Assembly (NCBI GenBank): GCA_016647705.1
Contig: CM028326.1
Span: forward strand, 43,524,285-43,588,284
Reading direction: 5' to 3'
Source: Eucommia ulmoides
Taxonomy: Eukaryota > Streptophyta > Magnoliopsida > Garryales > Eucommiaceae
Length of the DNA: 64,000 nt
The translations under genes were made by a program, and so were the position numbers. Below the pieces are notes generated by a model that had not been told where the DNA came from, did no database searches, and saw only the letters and a list, made by a program, of their open reading frames with translations. Shown in pieces: positions 48,990 to 61,785 of this stretch (within the stretch, counting starts at the first letter, position 1; each line of letters begins with the position of its first letter).

Positions 48990-50198
48990 ATGGCTGCAAC
49001 ATCAGCAACTATCTTCTTGATTAATAGATCAAGCACACCCGTTGTGCCCAAAGCCAGCCATTTTTCTCAATCCAACGCATTTGGTGTCAATTTCAATGCC
49101 AAAAGCTGTCTTAGGATGAGCTGTGAAGCAGACTCATCCTTCTTTGGCAAGAAAGTCAATGCTTTTCGAGATTCTTTTACTAGAAAGGCCCAAATCAAAA
49201 GCGAGAGATCTTTGAATTATGTTGAGCCCCGGGCCTCTTACAAAGTGGCAATTCTTGGAGCCGCTGGCGGCATAGGTCAGCCGCTCGCGCTCCTTATCAA
49301 GATGTCACCTTTAGTTTCCGACCTTCACCTCTATGATATAGCGAACGTTAAAGGCGTCACAGCTGATATCAGTCACTGCAACACTCCTGCTCGAGTCAAG
49401 GATTTTACCGGAGCTTCCGAATTGGCCAATTCGTTAAAAGATGTAGATGTGGTGGTTATACCCGCCGGAGTTCCGAGGAAACCTGGAATGACCCGCAATG
49501 ATCTCTTCAACATCAATGCCAACATAGTGAAGTCGTTGGTGGAGGCGGTGGCAGAGAATTGCCCGAATGCTTTCGTCCACATCATCAGTAATCCGGTGAA
49601 CTCAACGGTGCCGATTGCAGCAGAAGTTTTGAAGGAGAAGGGCGTTTACAACCCGAAGAAGCTGTTCGGGGTTACGACTCTTGATGTGGTTAGGGCGAAC
49701 ACGTTTGTTGCCGAGAAGAAGAAGCTCAAGCTTATCGACGTTGATGTTCCGGTCATCGGAGGACATGCCGGGATAACGATTCTTCCTCTCTTGTCGAAGA
49801 CGAAGCCCTCCGTTGGTTTTTCCGATGAAGAAATCCGGGAGCTGACTGTGAGGATTCAGAATGCCGGCACGGAAGTGGTAGAGGCGAAGGCCGGGGCGGG
49901 GTCTGCCACGCTGTCAATGGCGTACGCCGCGGCGAGATTCGTGGAATCGTCTCTTCGCGCTCTGGACGGAGACGGAGATGTGTACGAGTGTTGTTATGTC
50001 CAGTCGGAGTTGACCAAGCTTCCGTTTTTTGCATCTAGGGTTAAGCTGGGGAAGGAAGGGGTTGAGGCTTTGGTTTCTTCGGATTTGCAGGGATTGACAG
50101 AGTTTGAGCAGAAGGGCTTGGAAGAGCTCAAGCCGGAACTGAAGGCTAGCATTGAAAAGGGGGTGGATTTTGTCCGGAAACAACCGGTGGCTGCCTGA
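48990..50198 (+). CDS. Plastid NAD-dependent malate dehydrogenase
   Basis: Catalyses malate + NAD+ <-> oxaloacetate + NADH in plastids, a route for balancing reducing power, especially in darkness and non-green tissue. In Arabidopsis the orthologue (pdNAD-MDH) also supports the FtsH12 complex of the inner envelope. Predicted 402 residues, one uninterrupted exon. Residues 1-80 are Ser/Lys/Arg-rich, a likely transit peptide. The NAD-binding GAAGGIG is at 90-96, with D116 of the LYD motif as the probable NAD-selecting acid. Substrate arginines are R163 and R169 (VPRKPGMTR) and R235. The catalytic pair is D232 (TTLDVVRA) and H259 (GGHAG). It lacks the regulatory Cys-bearing terminal extensions of NADP-MDH. 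The ATG at 48990 has a good context (GAAATGGC) and follows an AG acceptor by four bases; the in-frame TTG at 48978 lies in the intron. GC content is well above the flanks. It looks intact and functional. Confidence 0.95.
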   Translation: MAATSATIFLINRSSTPVVPKASHFSQSNAFGVNFNAKSCLRMSCEADSSFFGKKVNAFRDSFTRKAQIKSERSLNYVEPRASYKVAILGAAGGIGQPLALLIKMSPLVSDLHLYDIANVKGVTADISHCNTPARVKDFTGASELANSLKDVDVVVIPAGVPRKPGMTRNDLFNINANIVKSLVEAVAENCPNAFVHIISNPVNSTVPIAAEVLKEKGVYNPKKLFGVTTLDVVRANTFVAEKKKLKLIDVDVPVIGGHAGITILPLLSKTKPSVGFSDEEIRELTVRIQNAGTEVVEAKAGAGSATLSMAYAAARFVESSLRALDGDGDVYECCYVQSELTKLPFFASRVKLGKEGVEALVSSDLQGLTEFEQKGLEELKPELKASIEKGVDFVRKQPVAA

Positions 50199-50515
50199 AT
50201 TTTTGAGATGCTCGTGTCATGATTTTGCTTTTGGGAGTTGTAGGTCAGATTGTCAATGCAATCGGCATCTTCAGTTTTTCTGGGACCATTTGAGGTAATG
50301 CTAATGCTTACTGGTAGCTTTTGCGGTGAAGTTTTTCCCTTTAAAAAGAGAATTATAGAGAATGAAGTGGCGAAAGTTGGCAGGTTATCACAAGTAGCGG
50401 CATGTAGTGCGCAGTCACATTGTAGTTTTTGTTGGTTTTAGTCTTTGCTCTCTCTCTAACCAAATATGACGGAATGTGGTTTAGTTTTGCTTTTATAAAA
50501 AATAAAAATAGAAAA
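50199..50515 (+). other. Probable 3'UTR of the malate dehydrogenase gene
   Basis: Mixed-composition, T/G-rich sequence follows the TGA. Composition turns to A-rich at about 50490-50515 (TATAAAAAATAAAAATAG), where AAUAAA-like words suggest the polyadenylation region. The end is approximate. The open frame at 50250-50441 is most likely chance. Confidence 0.5.
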
Positions 50516-50821
50516 AATTACCGAATCCATGTCAAGGTTCAAATTACCAATTAATACCATCCTTTTTAAATTAAACCATCCATCCCTGTTGACTTTGACA
50601 TTTTTAACTGTTTATTCCTAAATTCAAAAATTGGAATAACCTTTACAAGATTTGTGAGATTTAGAATTTTTCTTATTAAATGGTTAAAAAAACACTTTCC
50701 ACAAATGAGTTTTTCCATTTTCAGTTGCATTCAAAAAAAAATAAAAAAATAAAAAAAATAATAGCTTCCACATATAATAATAGTAGAAATTTCCTTTTTC
50801 ATTTTCTATTTTTCCAGTTAA
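50516..50821. other. AT-rich intergenic DNA, no feature
   Basis: Low-complexity A/T-rich sequence downstream of the malate dehydrogenase gene. I see no gene or repeat pair in it. Confidence 0.6.
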
Positions 50822-51270
50822 TATTATATTCAACACCCGGTAAAAAATGAGAGATTTTGATCGTGTGAGACACGGAATATATGCACTGGTCTGTCATGGA
50901 GAACGAACGTTATATTCAACACATAAATATGTGGGATATGATTTGGTGTTTCGCAGAAGAGATATATCACATTTTTAACAAACAGTCATGTTATATTTAA
51001 CACTAACACACAAATCTAACACTATTTTCTCGTCTTTGTAATTTCTATTATGTTAAATATAACATCGGCACAAAAATGGGGAGATTTTGATCAAGTGGGA
51101 TAGTGGAACATGCGAATGACTTGAAACAGTAAATATTATATTGAACACTCACGCGGCTAAAATGGTATATTCTGATGCATCGCGGAATAAACACACACAG
51201 TTAATTAGCATGGATTGTAGCAATATTATATGTAATATTAACACTACAGTCAATCTTATATGTAACATTC
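50822..51270. repeat. Degenerate tandem repeat, unit ~80 bp
   Basis: The word TTATATTCAACAC and variants recurs at 50822, 50909, 50990, about 51052, 51134 and about 51222. Neighbouring words also recur (GGGGAGATTTTGATC and GAGAGATTTTGATCGTG). It is a decayed satellite-like array or the inside of an unidentified repeat. Confidence 0.6.
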
Positions 51271-51915
51271 ACAGGTAATTCATATTGAATCTATCATGAA
51301 TTTTAATCCAAAATTTCAAAAAAAAAGTATATCGCATTTTAAAGAGCATGATACATAGATAATTGTTGCGTAAACAAATTATTAATATACCATTACAATT
51401 CGGAGAAATTATGTATGTTTCGTTTTCAATTTGTTTGATCGCATCTTACTAAAGTTTTTTCGTGCTTTTAGGGTGAGGAAAAAAAAAAAAGAAGAGATTA
51501 TTTACACATATATGGAAGGCAACGTTTCATTGATAGGGGTAAATTAGTTCACAAAATGTCAATAGGATTAATCAGTTCAAAAAAGCAATTGGGTTCATTT
51601 GATAGTTTCGACACCTATTTAGGATTAGGTGGTAACCGCCTCATAAAAAATTCCTATCTTAGTTTACTAGAAACAATAACTATAGCACTTAACAATGGGT
51701 CGGTTCAGGCCAGAACGTCCAGAAACACAAGAAGCACAGTTACGTTCGAGCCCAAACCCATCGGGCTTTGACTAGTCAACGGGCTAGGCTGGGCCAAGCA
51801 TAGATTGGTGGTGCTCAAGCCTGCCCAATAGCCCCCAACATCTTCAAGTACTCGAGCTTGAAGCCTGCATTTCGAGCTATTTTACTAACTTTGAATTTGA
51901 AATGGTAAAAACACT
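51271..51915. other. No gene; one GC-richer patch
   Basis: Mostly AT-rich. 51690-51860 is GC-richer, with GGGCTAGGCTGGGCC-like words common in degraded plant transposons. The 71-codon open frame at 51556-51771 has no recognisable domain. Confidence 0.5.
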
Positions 51916-52729
51916 GAGTTTATACCACTTATTTCTCTTATCATTTTGTCCAAAATAAAAAATCTCCCCTATCATTTGAAAAATAATGGTCACCCATATT
52001 GACCAATTTTTTCTTATAAAAAAGACATGAATGAATGTCCTTAAAAAATATTTTTTTAATCTTTTATTTTAAAAATAAAAAATAAAAAAATCACTAGCAC
52101 CACTATTTTTAAAAATATACTTCTTACCCCTAATTTTTTAAACAATTACATTTACACCACATCCCCCCCTGTCTTCCCACCACCCCCACCCCATCCACCG
52201 TCGCTGCCACTGCCCCCAAAAAAATCCTCTTCTCCTTCTTATTCCTCATCTTTCTCTTTCTCTCTCTTTTTCTCTCCCTCCTCTCTTTTCCTCCAAGGAG
52301 AGAGAGAAAGAATGAGGAAGAACGAAGGAGAAGAAGTAGGAAGGAGGAACAAAATTTCGACGGGGTCTGGAGGGTTGTGGTGGTTGTTCCAACGGGGTGA
52401 GGTGGGGGAGGAGGTAGTTTTTGTTTTTATTTTTAATTTGTTAAAGATAAAGGGGTTAAAAAATTTATATATATTTTTTTAAAATAAGGATATTAGTGTA
52501 AAAAAAAAATAGAGATAAATATTTAAAAAAAATTAAAGAAATATTTATTTAATTTAATTTTTAATTATTTTATTATTTTAAATTGTTAAGGGTAAAATTG
52601 TTATTACAATTAAAATTTTATTGATTATTAATCTATAAGGAAACTAAATTGTGTTTGACAAAAATGATGATGGGGTGATAGGTAATTTACAAATGACACA
52701 TGAGATTTGTGGTTTTGAGCAAAATGACA

Positions 52730-52888
52730 GTTAAGATAATTGAGAAGTGGGGAGAATGAATCATATATTGATATTATGAAAAAGAGATATGAAGAATTCA
52801 ACACTATTCACAAGTATTTATAGGGAAAGTGGGGGTTAAGATTTTGCCATAATTGGCCAAATGAGCCAAGCCTATTATTACATTAATA
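52730..52888 (-). repeat. 3' LTR of the 5.3 kb copia element
   Basis: Plus-strand GTTAAGATAATTGAG...CATTAATA, paired with 57888-58045. The purine tract in minus sense follows at about 52889-52900. Confidence 0.85.
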
Positions 52889-55800
52889 TCCCCCCTAAAA
52901 CTCAAGGCAGTAAGTGGGAGATGGACTTGAGTTTAGAAACCAAAGAGTAAAAGCGTCCATGTGGATAAGCCTTAGTGAAAATATCTGTTGTCTGATCGGC
53001 TGAACTGACGGATTGGAGATAAACCGTATTCTAGAGAAAGTGATGATGGATGAAGTGACAATCAGTCTCGATATATTTTTGTACGCTCGTGAAATACATC
53101 ATTGTGAGCAATTTAAATAGTACTCTTGTTGCCACAGTGCAGGGTAGTGGCAGTAGAAGAAGGGATGTTTATGTCAGCGAGTAGCTATTGAAGCCAGATA
53201 AGTTCTTGATTTGCATCAGTCATGACACAATATTCAGTTTCAGCATTGGAGCGAGCAACCACAATTTGTTTCTTACTACGCCAGGAAATGAGAGAATTGT
53301 CTAAAAAAAATAGTAACCAGTGATTGAACATCTGTCGGTGGAGTCTCTGACTCAATTAGCATCAGAGTAAGCTTGTAAGATGGGAGTAGATTGAGCTGAG
53401 AAATAAATCCCATGAAATAAAGTACCCTTGACATACCGAAGAATGCAAAGAACAACTGAGTACTTGGTGGTCCGAGGAGCGGACAAGAATTGGTTGACTT
53501 GATGAACGATATAGGTAATGTCAGGGCGAGTGATAATAAGATATATAAGACTTCCAACCAGTTGGTGATATAGAGTGGTATCCTGAAGAAGTGAACCATC
53601 GAGTGGGGTAAGTCTGACGTTCGGCTCGAGAGAAGTAGTGGCAGTGGTTGAGTCAGTAATCCCAGCCTTGGAAAGGAGATCTGAGGCATACTTGGTCTGA
53701 AAGAGAAAATAGATGAGCACGCCAAGATCTTTCATCTCGAATTGGCTACTGAGGAACTTTTTGAGTTTAGAAATACCACGTAGATCATCTCTAGTAATAA
53801 CCATATCATCTACATACAGTAAAAGAAAGATAATACCGTTGGCAATATGACAAATAAACAGAGCCGAATCATGAGCACTAGGTATGAACCCAAATTGATG
53901 AATAGTAGTGTTGAATTTAGCAAACCAGGCATGTGGAGCTTATTTCAAACCATATAGAGCACGGCGGAGGCGACAAAAAGTTTATTTCAGGGGCAACCAG
54001 GCCGAGAGAGGTATGCATATATACTTCTTCAAGAAGATCGCCATTGAGAAATGCATTTTTGACATCTATTTGAAAGAGAGTCCATTTTCGAATGGTGGAG
54101 ATGACAAGAAGTGTACGGATAAATGTTAGCCTCACCACTGGAGCAAACGTCTCTTCATAGTCAATGCCATATTCTTGAGCAAATCCCTTGGCAACAAGTC
54201 GAGATTTATATCGTTCAACAGAGCCATTAGAAAGTGTCTTGATCTTAAACATCCATTTCCACCCAATAGGAGTTTTTCCAGGGGGTAGATCAATAATATC
54301 CAGGTATGAGTTTTGGTGAGGGTCTGAAGTTCTTTGTTCATTGCTTCCTACCAAATAGGATTGGTACTAGCCTCCTTATAGGATTAAGGCTCATGCAGGT
54401 GAAGTATAGTGGAAAAATAATGAAAATCAGAAAGGTAATGTGGGGGATGAGTTACCCTAGTAGAGCAGCGGGGGTGATCTAGGGCGTGGGTCTCAAAAGA
54501 AGGCGGTATAGGATCACCGGCCACAAGAGAAGTCTCAGACATAGTTGTTGGAGTTGGAAGGGTGAGATCAGCTGGTGGTTTTGGAGTGGGTTCAACTTGT
54601 GGTTCTATGGTGGACTCAGCATAAGGGGCAGGACTGGGCTCAAATAATGGTGCTGGAGTGGACTCAACAATACCTGAAACTGTATCATCTGGAAATAACT
54701 CAATTGATGGATCAGTAAAGAATCTGGAGTTGGTGAGGGTTGACATGTCAAATGACTGTAAGGAAGAAAACATTTGATGTTCCCAAAAATCGACATGTTG
54801 CGAGATACGAAAGGTTTTAGAAATGGGATCCCAGCGCCGATATCTTTTATATTTGATGCTATATCCAATAAAACAACACAGATGGTTCCAGTTTGTTGTG
54901 TTCATGTAGTTTGAGAAAAACAAAACAAGCTCAACTAAAGACTCTGAGTTCAGAGTAATCAGGAGGTTTACCGAAAAGGCTCTCAAATGAAGACTGATTT
55001 TGGATTGTAGCCGAAGGGACACCGGTTTATTGTATAGACAGTAGTGAAGGCAACATCACCCAAAAAATGCTCAGGATATGATGAAGAAATGAGGAGAGCA
55101 CGAACTGTGTTAAGAATATGTCTACGTTTGAGTTTGGATCATCCATTTTGTTGGGATGTACTAGGACACGAGCGATAGGGGAGCGTGCCATTTTTACGAA
55201 GCAGGTTAAGAAAAACGTAATCCTTGTATTCCATTGCATTATCTGAGTAAAAAACTTTGATATTTCTAGAAAATTGTGTTTGAACCATAGAAGAAAACGC
55301 AGAATATATTTGGAATAGTTCGGATCGATGTTTCATAAGAAACAACCATGTATATCAAGAGTAGTCGTCCACAAAGATAACAAAGTAACGACAACCACCC
55401 ATCGAGGCATGAGAAGAAGGCCCCCAAATATCATAATGAATTAGATTAAAGGGTGAAAGAGAAATAGACTGACTCTCTTTGAAAGGTAGGGCTGATTGTT
55501 TTGCAAGTTAGCAATGGATACATTTGAATTACTCATATTGAACTGAACCTAACTGACCGCCAGAGATAAGCGATTTGAGTTGACTAGATGAAGTGTAACC
55601 TAAATGAGCATGCCAAATTTGGGATAGTGAGAGAAACGTTGGTGGTTGTGGAAATAAGGATGAGGAAGAAAATACTAACAGTGGTGGTGAGGTTGCACAG
55701 GTTGATGAAGGGACATGTGATTGTGGTGGTGATGGAGTTGGAGATGGAAGGTGTAAACTGGTAAGTTTAAATAGGCGTCCAACCTTACAACCAGTCCCAA

Positions 55801-57089
55801 GAGTTTCTCATGTCTAAGGATCCTACACACGACAACTACTATTAGAAAATATGACTTCAAATCCCAATTCACAAAGTTATCCAATAGATAATAGATTTAA
55901 TGTGAGTTTTGGAATCAAATACATGTCAGAAATACAAAGATGGGAAGTAAAAATCTAACCGGTATGAGTAACACGCATTTGAAAACCATCAGCAGTATGA
56001 ATACTAGAAATATTCATAGCAAAGAGTTTGGATGAAAAAATGTTGGGATCAGATGTCATATGATTACAACAAGTTGAATCAATGAACCAAAAAGAGTTAC
56101 CTCCAGTAAGTGAGACAACAGGGGAAGATTTGTACCATTTTTAGAGAAGATATAGAGAAGAAGTGAAGTCAAATCTGTAATAGACAGGGTAACAGTAGTA
56201 GAAGAAAGATTTGAACCCTCGTTGGCATTGATAATGAGCGAAGAACCCATAGACATCGCTGTTGAACCTGAAAAAACTATTGTCATGGATGGATTCAAAA
56301 TATTGAAATTATCTAGGAACCGGTCTATACTCGTGAATAATCGATTGAGAGCCCCTTAAATCGATCAAATCTCTGTGATAAACCGAATCAACAATATGAA
56401 GAGAACTATACTGTATGATCCAAATTTGATAAAATGAAGATCACAGATAGATCCGAAATGCTAAAATTGTCCAAGAACCAATATTGAATCTTCAAGGATT
56501 GGGTGAAAACGGGTGAACCGGAGTAGGAACCACAAGGATATAACAAAAAGTATATTTTGTAAGCCTCAAACCACAAAATAGAGGCCGGGAAATAGAATCA
56601 GAACGTTAAAAAACCCTAGGAACCGATCCAACGTTTTAGAAAACGGGTCAAAAAACGCGTGAACCAGTCAGAAGAAATTTACCTCAAGTGAACCAGTGAC
56701 GTGGCAGGGCAGAGTTGGCTGGATGCTGATGTGTTCTATCAACGCTGACATGGCGTTCACGTAGTGATGAAGTGGTGATCACGTGGTAATGACATGTCAG
56801 CTGATATGGCGATGATGTGTTAGTTAACTAGATGTTGACTGGGCTACTAGGGCTGAAGTAGCGATGGGAAAGCCTAGCAGGCGCGTGAATCTAAGAGTAA
56901 ACAAAAGCAGCGGCTTTTGGCCACGTGTGGGGTACGTGTAGTGTAAGATGGTGATAGTTTTTATGTGGTTTGAATCGTCTCGTTGAGACGGTTCTGTTGG
57001 TATATTGTGATATCGATTCGAAGCCCTAATTGAGGTAATAGAGCCCAAAATCCGAGACAACGAAGGTTGGTGGTACTGCGGGTTATTTA

Positions 57090-57657
57090 GGTGGCGTTTG
57101 GTTAGTGTTCCCACTTTTCTGAACCCAACTGGAATGGGTTAGGTTGAGTTGAATTGGGTTGAGTTGAGAATTTTGGGAACAAAATTGCGTTTGGTAACGA
57201 CAATTTTTGTTTTGTACTGAGAACAGAATGTGTTTGATAACGATTTTATTCTAAAACTAATTTTTTTTTTTTAATTTTTTTTTTGTGTTTGGCGGCGGTT
57301 GGCGGCGGCGGCGGTGGTGTCAGACGGTGGCCGGACGGCCGTCTCTGGCGACGGCGACGATCGCCATATGGCGGCGGCCGGTGACCGGCGATGGCGGCCA
57401 ACGGCGGTGGCCGGTGACCAGCGGCGGGTGGTCGTCGGACGGTGGCCGGAGTTGAGAACTTTGGGTTGAGTTTTTTGGGCACAAAAAAGAACTAAGTTTT
57501 TTTTTGTTTCTTATTTCCTTAACATTTTGAAAATAAATTCCTATTTTTTGGGTTGGGTTGGGTTGGGTTGAGTTTTGTATTTGCCAAACGCGTTTCCAAA
57601 AATTAAACTCAGAATTTTTGAGTTGGGTTTGGTTGGGAACACTAACCAAACGGGGCG
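57090..57657. mobile_element. Tourist-like MITE, 568 bp
   Basis: Inverted ends GGCGTTTGGTTAGTGTTCCC and, reversed from the right, CCCGTTTGGTTAGTGTTCCC. TTA stands on both sides (57087-57089 and 57658-57660), as for PIF/Harbinger. The interior is a very GC-rich CGGCGG stretch (57290-57450) between GGGTTGGGTTGAG repeats. It interrupts the leader region of the copia element. Confidence 0.7.
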
Positions 57658-57887
57658 TTAGGAAGCATGACGATGCGTCTGGGCTTCGATGGTGGTGCGT
57701 TTGGTGGCGTTGGGTTCGTCTCTACAAGACGAAGACGGTGGTGTGGTGGTTGTTGATACCGGAGCTGGGATGAAGCCAACACTAGCAACAAAAGTCTCGA
57801 GAGAATAAAGGGGGCGGTGGCGGAAGCTTTAGGGTTGCGAAACGTTTAGGGAGAAAAAGTCCAGGAAAGATTTGCTTTTGATACCAA

Positions 57888-58045
57888 GTTAAGATAATTG
57901 AGAAGTGAGAAAATGAATCATATATTGATATTATGAGAAAGAGATACGAAAAATACAACGCTATTTACAAGTATTTATAGGGAAAGTGGGGGTTTGGGTT
58001 TTTTCCGAATGGGCCAAATGGGCCAAGCCCATCATTACATTAATA
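57888..58045 (-). repeat. 5' LTR of the 5.3 kb copia element
   Basis: 158 bp, the partner of 52730-52888, bordered by the primer-binding site on its inner side and by ATGACA outside. Confidence 0.85.
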
Positions 58046-58242
58046 ATGACAAAGAGATAATTGGTATAAACCCTTAAAAGAGTTGTTTACACTTTAATAT
58101 TTTTTTGATAAATAATTTATGAAACATTATATATTTAAACTTATTTACAATTTCATTGTAAACTGGATTTGGAAATCCAACTATTGAAAGCTGGATTTCC
58201 AGAATCTAGCTTTGGCCTTGTATTTTGTTTTTTTAAATGTAG

Positions 58243-61200
58243 ATAACCGAAGATTAAATCTCCGAATATATGGTTAATTTTTTTTTTTTCCCTTTTATTA
58301 AGTGAAAAATCGAAGAAGTGATCGTTGGATTTATTTAAAGCCGTAGATCACTTCTCTAGCTTGAATGAGACAAATAGTGTGCGAGAAATAGATGAGTATG
58401 ACATTTGCAGAGATAGTCTGAGAGAAAGAGATGGGTATGACGTTTGCTTCCATTGTAGCGTGAAAGATGGAGAGAGAGAGAGAGAGCATTGGGACTATAA
58501 ATAATGGAGTGTGTAAGGGGACAACAAGTGAGTTAAAGCTTAGACACTCATTTCTCAATCCTATCATTTTTTATTTTTTTCCTTTTTTTTTAATAAATGA
58601 AATGACAATTAACACAATCACACTATATGTTATGCTAAATTGCCTTTTATACCATTAAACTTTGTTTTGTTTACAATCTTATTTTTTCATTTTTAACAAT
58701 TTAATAATATTTTTAAATCAATTGAAAATATAAAATAACATTGGATTAACATTTTGCACATCAAAATTTTAATTTACTCCAAATTATCAAAATTGTATTC
58801 TCTTGAGTTGATATTTAATAACGTAATAATAAGATAATACTAGTAAAATTTCACCACTACACTTTTTCTTAAAAAATATTATGGTGAATATCTCCAAAGA
58901 TCGCTTCTTCGATTTTTTACTTAAGTATATAACCAGAGATTTAATCTTTGGTTGTTGCTATATGTGTTTTGATTATGTCAATATACGTATTTTGATGATG
59001 TCACAATATGTGTTTTGATGATGTCGATATTAGTGATATGATGATATCACATTGATATCATTAAACACAAATTATATGTTCAAATGCAATTTGATTGAAT
59101 CATACATTAAGTGTACTAACCAATGTAACATCTTAAATGTAGGTATTAAGATTCATTTTATACATTGCGTCTGCTAACCACTACGGAATTTTAAGTGTGA
59201 AATGCAAGTGTAATCTTTATATGAAGAGCACAAAACTTCGGTGAGATTAAGTCTATAAGGTGTCTATAAGATGTTACTCTTAAAGAGATTATATACCTTG
59301 ACTCATCAGGAAGTGCGCACATACTGAGAGGGCATATATTCATGATGTTTTGATTTGAACATGATCATTATTTGATTATATCATGAAACTTGTGATTGGA
59401 TTGTTCAACACATGATTACTTGAAAAATTCACATATTGATCACAATATATTTATATTGAGAAAACTTGTTTACAATGTAATAAAAAAATACATTGCGTGT
59501 ATTGCTTGATACAACATACTAAAAATAGTTATTATACAAGAACAACATGATATACTTGATCTAATATACTTAATTTATGTTTGTATTATGATATGATATT
59601 TTCAAGACACACCTTGTTGGCATTACTTGGTCAAAATGCTCGATATATGCTTACAATGATAATTTGATCAATACATGCATATATGAAATTTACATGATAT
59701 GATGTTTTCAAGACACACCTTAGTTTTTCGTAACGAATATTGTTGTCATTATTCATAATATGTTATTATATACTTGATTAAGATATGTTCATGATATATA
59801 TGTTATATACTCAAGTTGATAACATTGGATTGATTATTAATTGACACTTTCACTCTAATTCATGAAAAATCATGTTTTTGAATGAAAATTGTTGCACCAT
59901 ATGTTGATCATGTTTGTATCATGCAAATGACCTATGTGATTATATTTATGTATAATATGACTCATATACATGTTATTTAAATGTCATAAATGAAATTTGT
60001 ACATATATACAAGATTCCATGAGAGTATAAAAATTCTTAATTTAGCAATCTTATTTGACTTTTATAATACTTCTTATTAATAGCATGGAGTCAAATTTTT
60101 CCAATATATGAAATTTATTACTCCACATACTTGTTGTCTATATTTATACAAATCATGGATTGTATTTATGATCATTATAATGGTTTTATACTTATTATTG
60201 AAATTACCACAAGAAAATGTGAATCTTGACCATTGTGTATTCAAAATGGTATAACTCTCTCAATACTTGTCCAACATTAATGAATCTTATGTGGTTGGAA
60301 AGATAATTCAAATATATTTCATATAATATTAATTTCATGTCAGTACAAGTTTTTTGGGTTGTCCAAATCTAAATGTCTTCTCAAAAAATAGCAACTGGTT
60401 TGAAAAACGCAGCCTGGACCCTTCCTTACTTAAATGATCATATCTCACTCATTTTATGTCCCAATGAGGTGATTCTTTTTTATATGAAAATTTAATTAAA
60501 TAATATTTAATTATGTGCTTAGTGTGAATGATTTGGATCATTCCTTATTGTCCAAATATAGCCGTTTGTCCAAAAATCAGTAGTTGCCAGTAAAAATCTG
60601 AGTTGAACCTTTGTTTATTCTAAATGACATATCTTTCTCAAATCTCAACGAAATTTGATAGGTAATATATGGTTGGAAAGCTTATTCAAAGGGATTTAAA
60701 ACCATAATAAATTCATATAGGTCCTACTTTTATTTTTTTGGAAGAAATGATCGATTTTCGCAACAACAAAGTTGCAAAATTTTTGGAATCTACTGAGTAT
60801 ATTTGTGCCTAGGAGCCTTCTTTGCTTTGACTCTTTAGAGGACAAGTATCAATGGTCATAAGGAATTTTGAATCTATTATTGATTGATATTATACCATCT
60901 TTGGCAATATAAATGAAGGCCAAACAGCTTGGATAATTAAGAATCACATACAGGAGCTTACAAGGGTTATACACCAAAGATCTTCAAGTTCTCATGTTAT
61001 ATTATTTAGCAATATCATTTTTTATTCCTAATCTTACACTTATTATGTGATCACTCTTGTACTTAAATTTCATCTATTGCTTTTTGAGTGATAATTGTGA
61101 GAAACACTAAACACTAATGAGTCAAAGTATTGTAATATTTATAGAGAGTGTTTAGAGATCCTAGGTCGGTTTTGTAAGTTAGATTACAAACCATTTTGAG

Positions 61201-61785
61201 TGTTATATTGAGATATTGTAATTCATAAAAACATCCAAGCAAGAAGATCCTCAACATCACCACATCAAAAATCAACTTGTGCAGAAGTTGAAGAGGACCA
61301 AAGGAGGAGCCTTTGGTTGTGACAGACTGATCTCCCCAGAAATAAGATCACATGGAAATGTTTAATCTTCACCCGTAAGAAGATTGTGAAAGGTTGTTCT
61401 TCACTCGTAAGAAGATTGAAAGGTTGTAAAAAGTTTGATCTTCACCCGTAAGAAAATTGTAAAAGGTTTAATCTTCAACCATAAGAAAATTAAGGATTAG
61501 TGAACTAGAACTCTCCGTCGAGAGCGCGGATGAGTAGAGTAGGCAAAAAAGTTTTGCCGAACTACTATAAATCTCTTGTGTCTTGTAGTTTGATTGTCTC
61601 TATCCCTTACTCTTTACTTTGATTATTTTGATTTAATTGATTATTCCGCTGCACACACAATCACAAGAACTAACAAGTTTGATTTGAGATTTTATTAGAA
61701 AGATTTTATGAAAAAAATTTATAGATCCAATTCAACCCCCTCCCCCCCTCCCTCTTGGATCAATCCCTAGGCCAACATTGGTTTT
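58243..61785. mobile_element. Inner MITE, ~715 bp without its insertion
   Basis: Arms ATAACCGAAGATTAAATCTC (left) and, reversed from 58870-58952, ACCAAAGATTAAATCTCTGG. Both continue into AAAAAATCGAAGAAG-GATC words. The right tip lies behind the solo LTR (61783 onward). A (GA)n tract is at 58467-58488. Superfamily not determined. Confidence 0.6.
58953..61777 (+). repeat. Solo LTR, 2.8 kb, probably Ty1/copia
   Basis: TGTTGCTATATG...TAGGCCAACA with a perfect 5-bp duplication TTGGT (58948-58952 and 61778-61782). The CTCTTGGATCAATCCCTAGG tail recalls the SIRE-like LTR terminus elsewhere in the window, but the bodies differ. Inside are short tandem runs: TTTTGATGATGTC (58965-59050) and TCTTCACCCGTAAGAAGATT, about four copies (61365-61490). 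No internal element remains. Confidence 0.82.

Larger units (their letters stand above)
52730..58045 (-). mobile_element. LTR-bounded Ty1/copia element, 5.3 kb
   Basis: It has two LTRs (52730-52888 and 57888-58045). A primer-binding site TTGGTATCAAA in element sense lies next to the right LTR (57877-57887), like initiator tRNA-Met. A purine tract AGGGGGG lies next to the left LTR, with duplicated ATGACA at both ends (52724-52729 and 58046-58051). Minus-strand pol remains include an integrase piece (about 55139-55345), RT with LVAKGFAQEYGIDYEETFAP and DVKNAFLNGDL (about 54000-54250), and RNase H (about 53276-53800). A MITE lies in the leader region. The LTRs differ at roughly 20 of 158 positions by eye, so the insertion is old. 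Structurally complete, coding part broken in several places. Confidence 0.88.
51916..58073. mobile_element. MITE of the 25061 family, split by a copia element
   Basis: The left arm starts at 51916 (GAGTTTATACCACTTATTTC). The right arm runs from about 52670 to 52729 and, after the copia insertion, from 58052 to 58073 (AATTGGTATAAACCC). Arms are over 60 bp and match the MITE at 25061-25475. Without the copia element it is about 840 bp. The centre is a C-rich/G-rich palindrome (about 52150-52410). Its flanks resemble each other weakly (TAAAAACACT and TTAAAAGAGT), as for an old 10-bp duplication. Confidence 0.75.

Noticed and set aside
49373-50183. Antisense open frames of 70-93 codons inside the malate dehydrogenase gene
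   Set aside because: They are shadows of a GC-rich coding exon, with no family resemblance.
57246-57649. Pro/Arg-rich open frames
   Set aside because: They are the CGGCGG-rich interior of a Tourist-like MITE.
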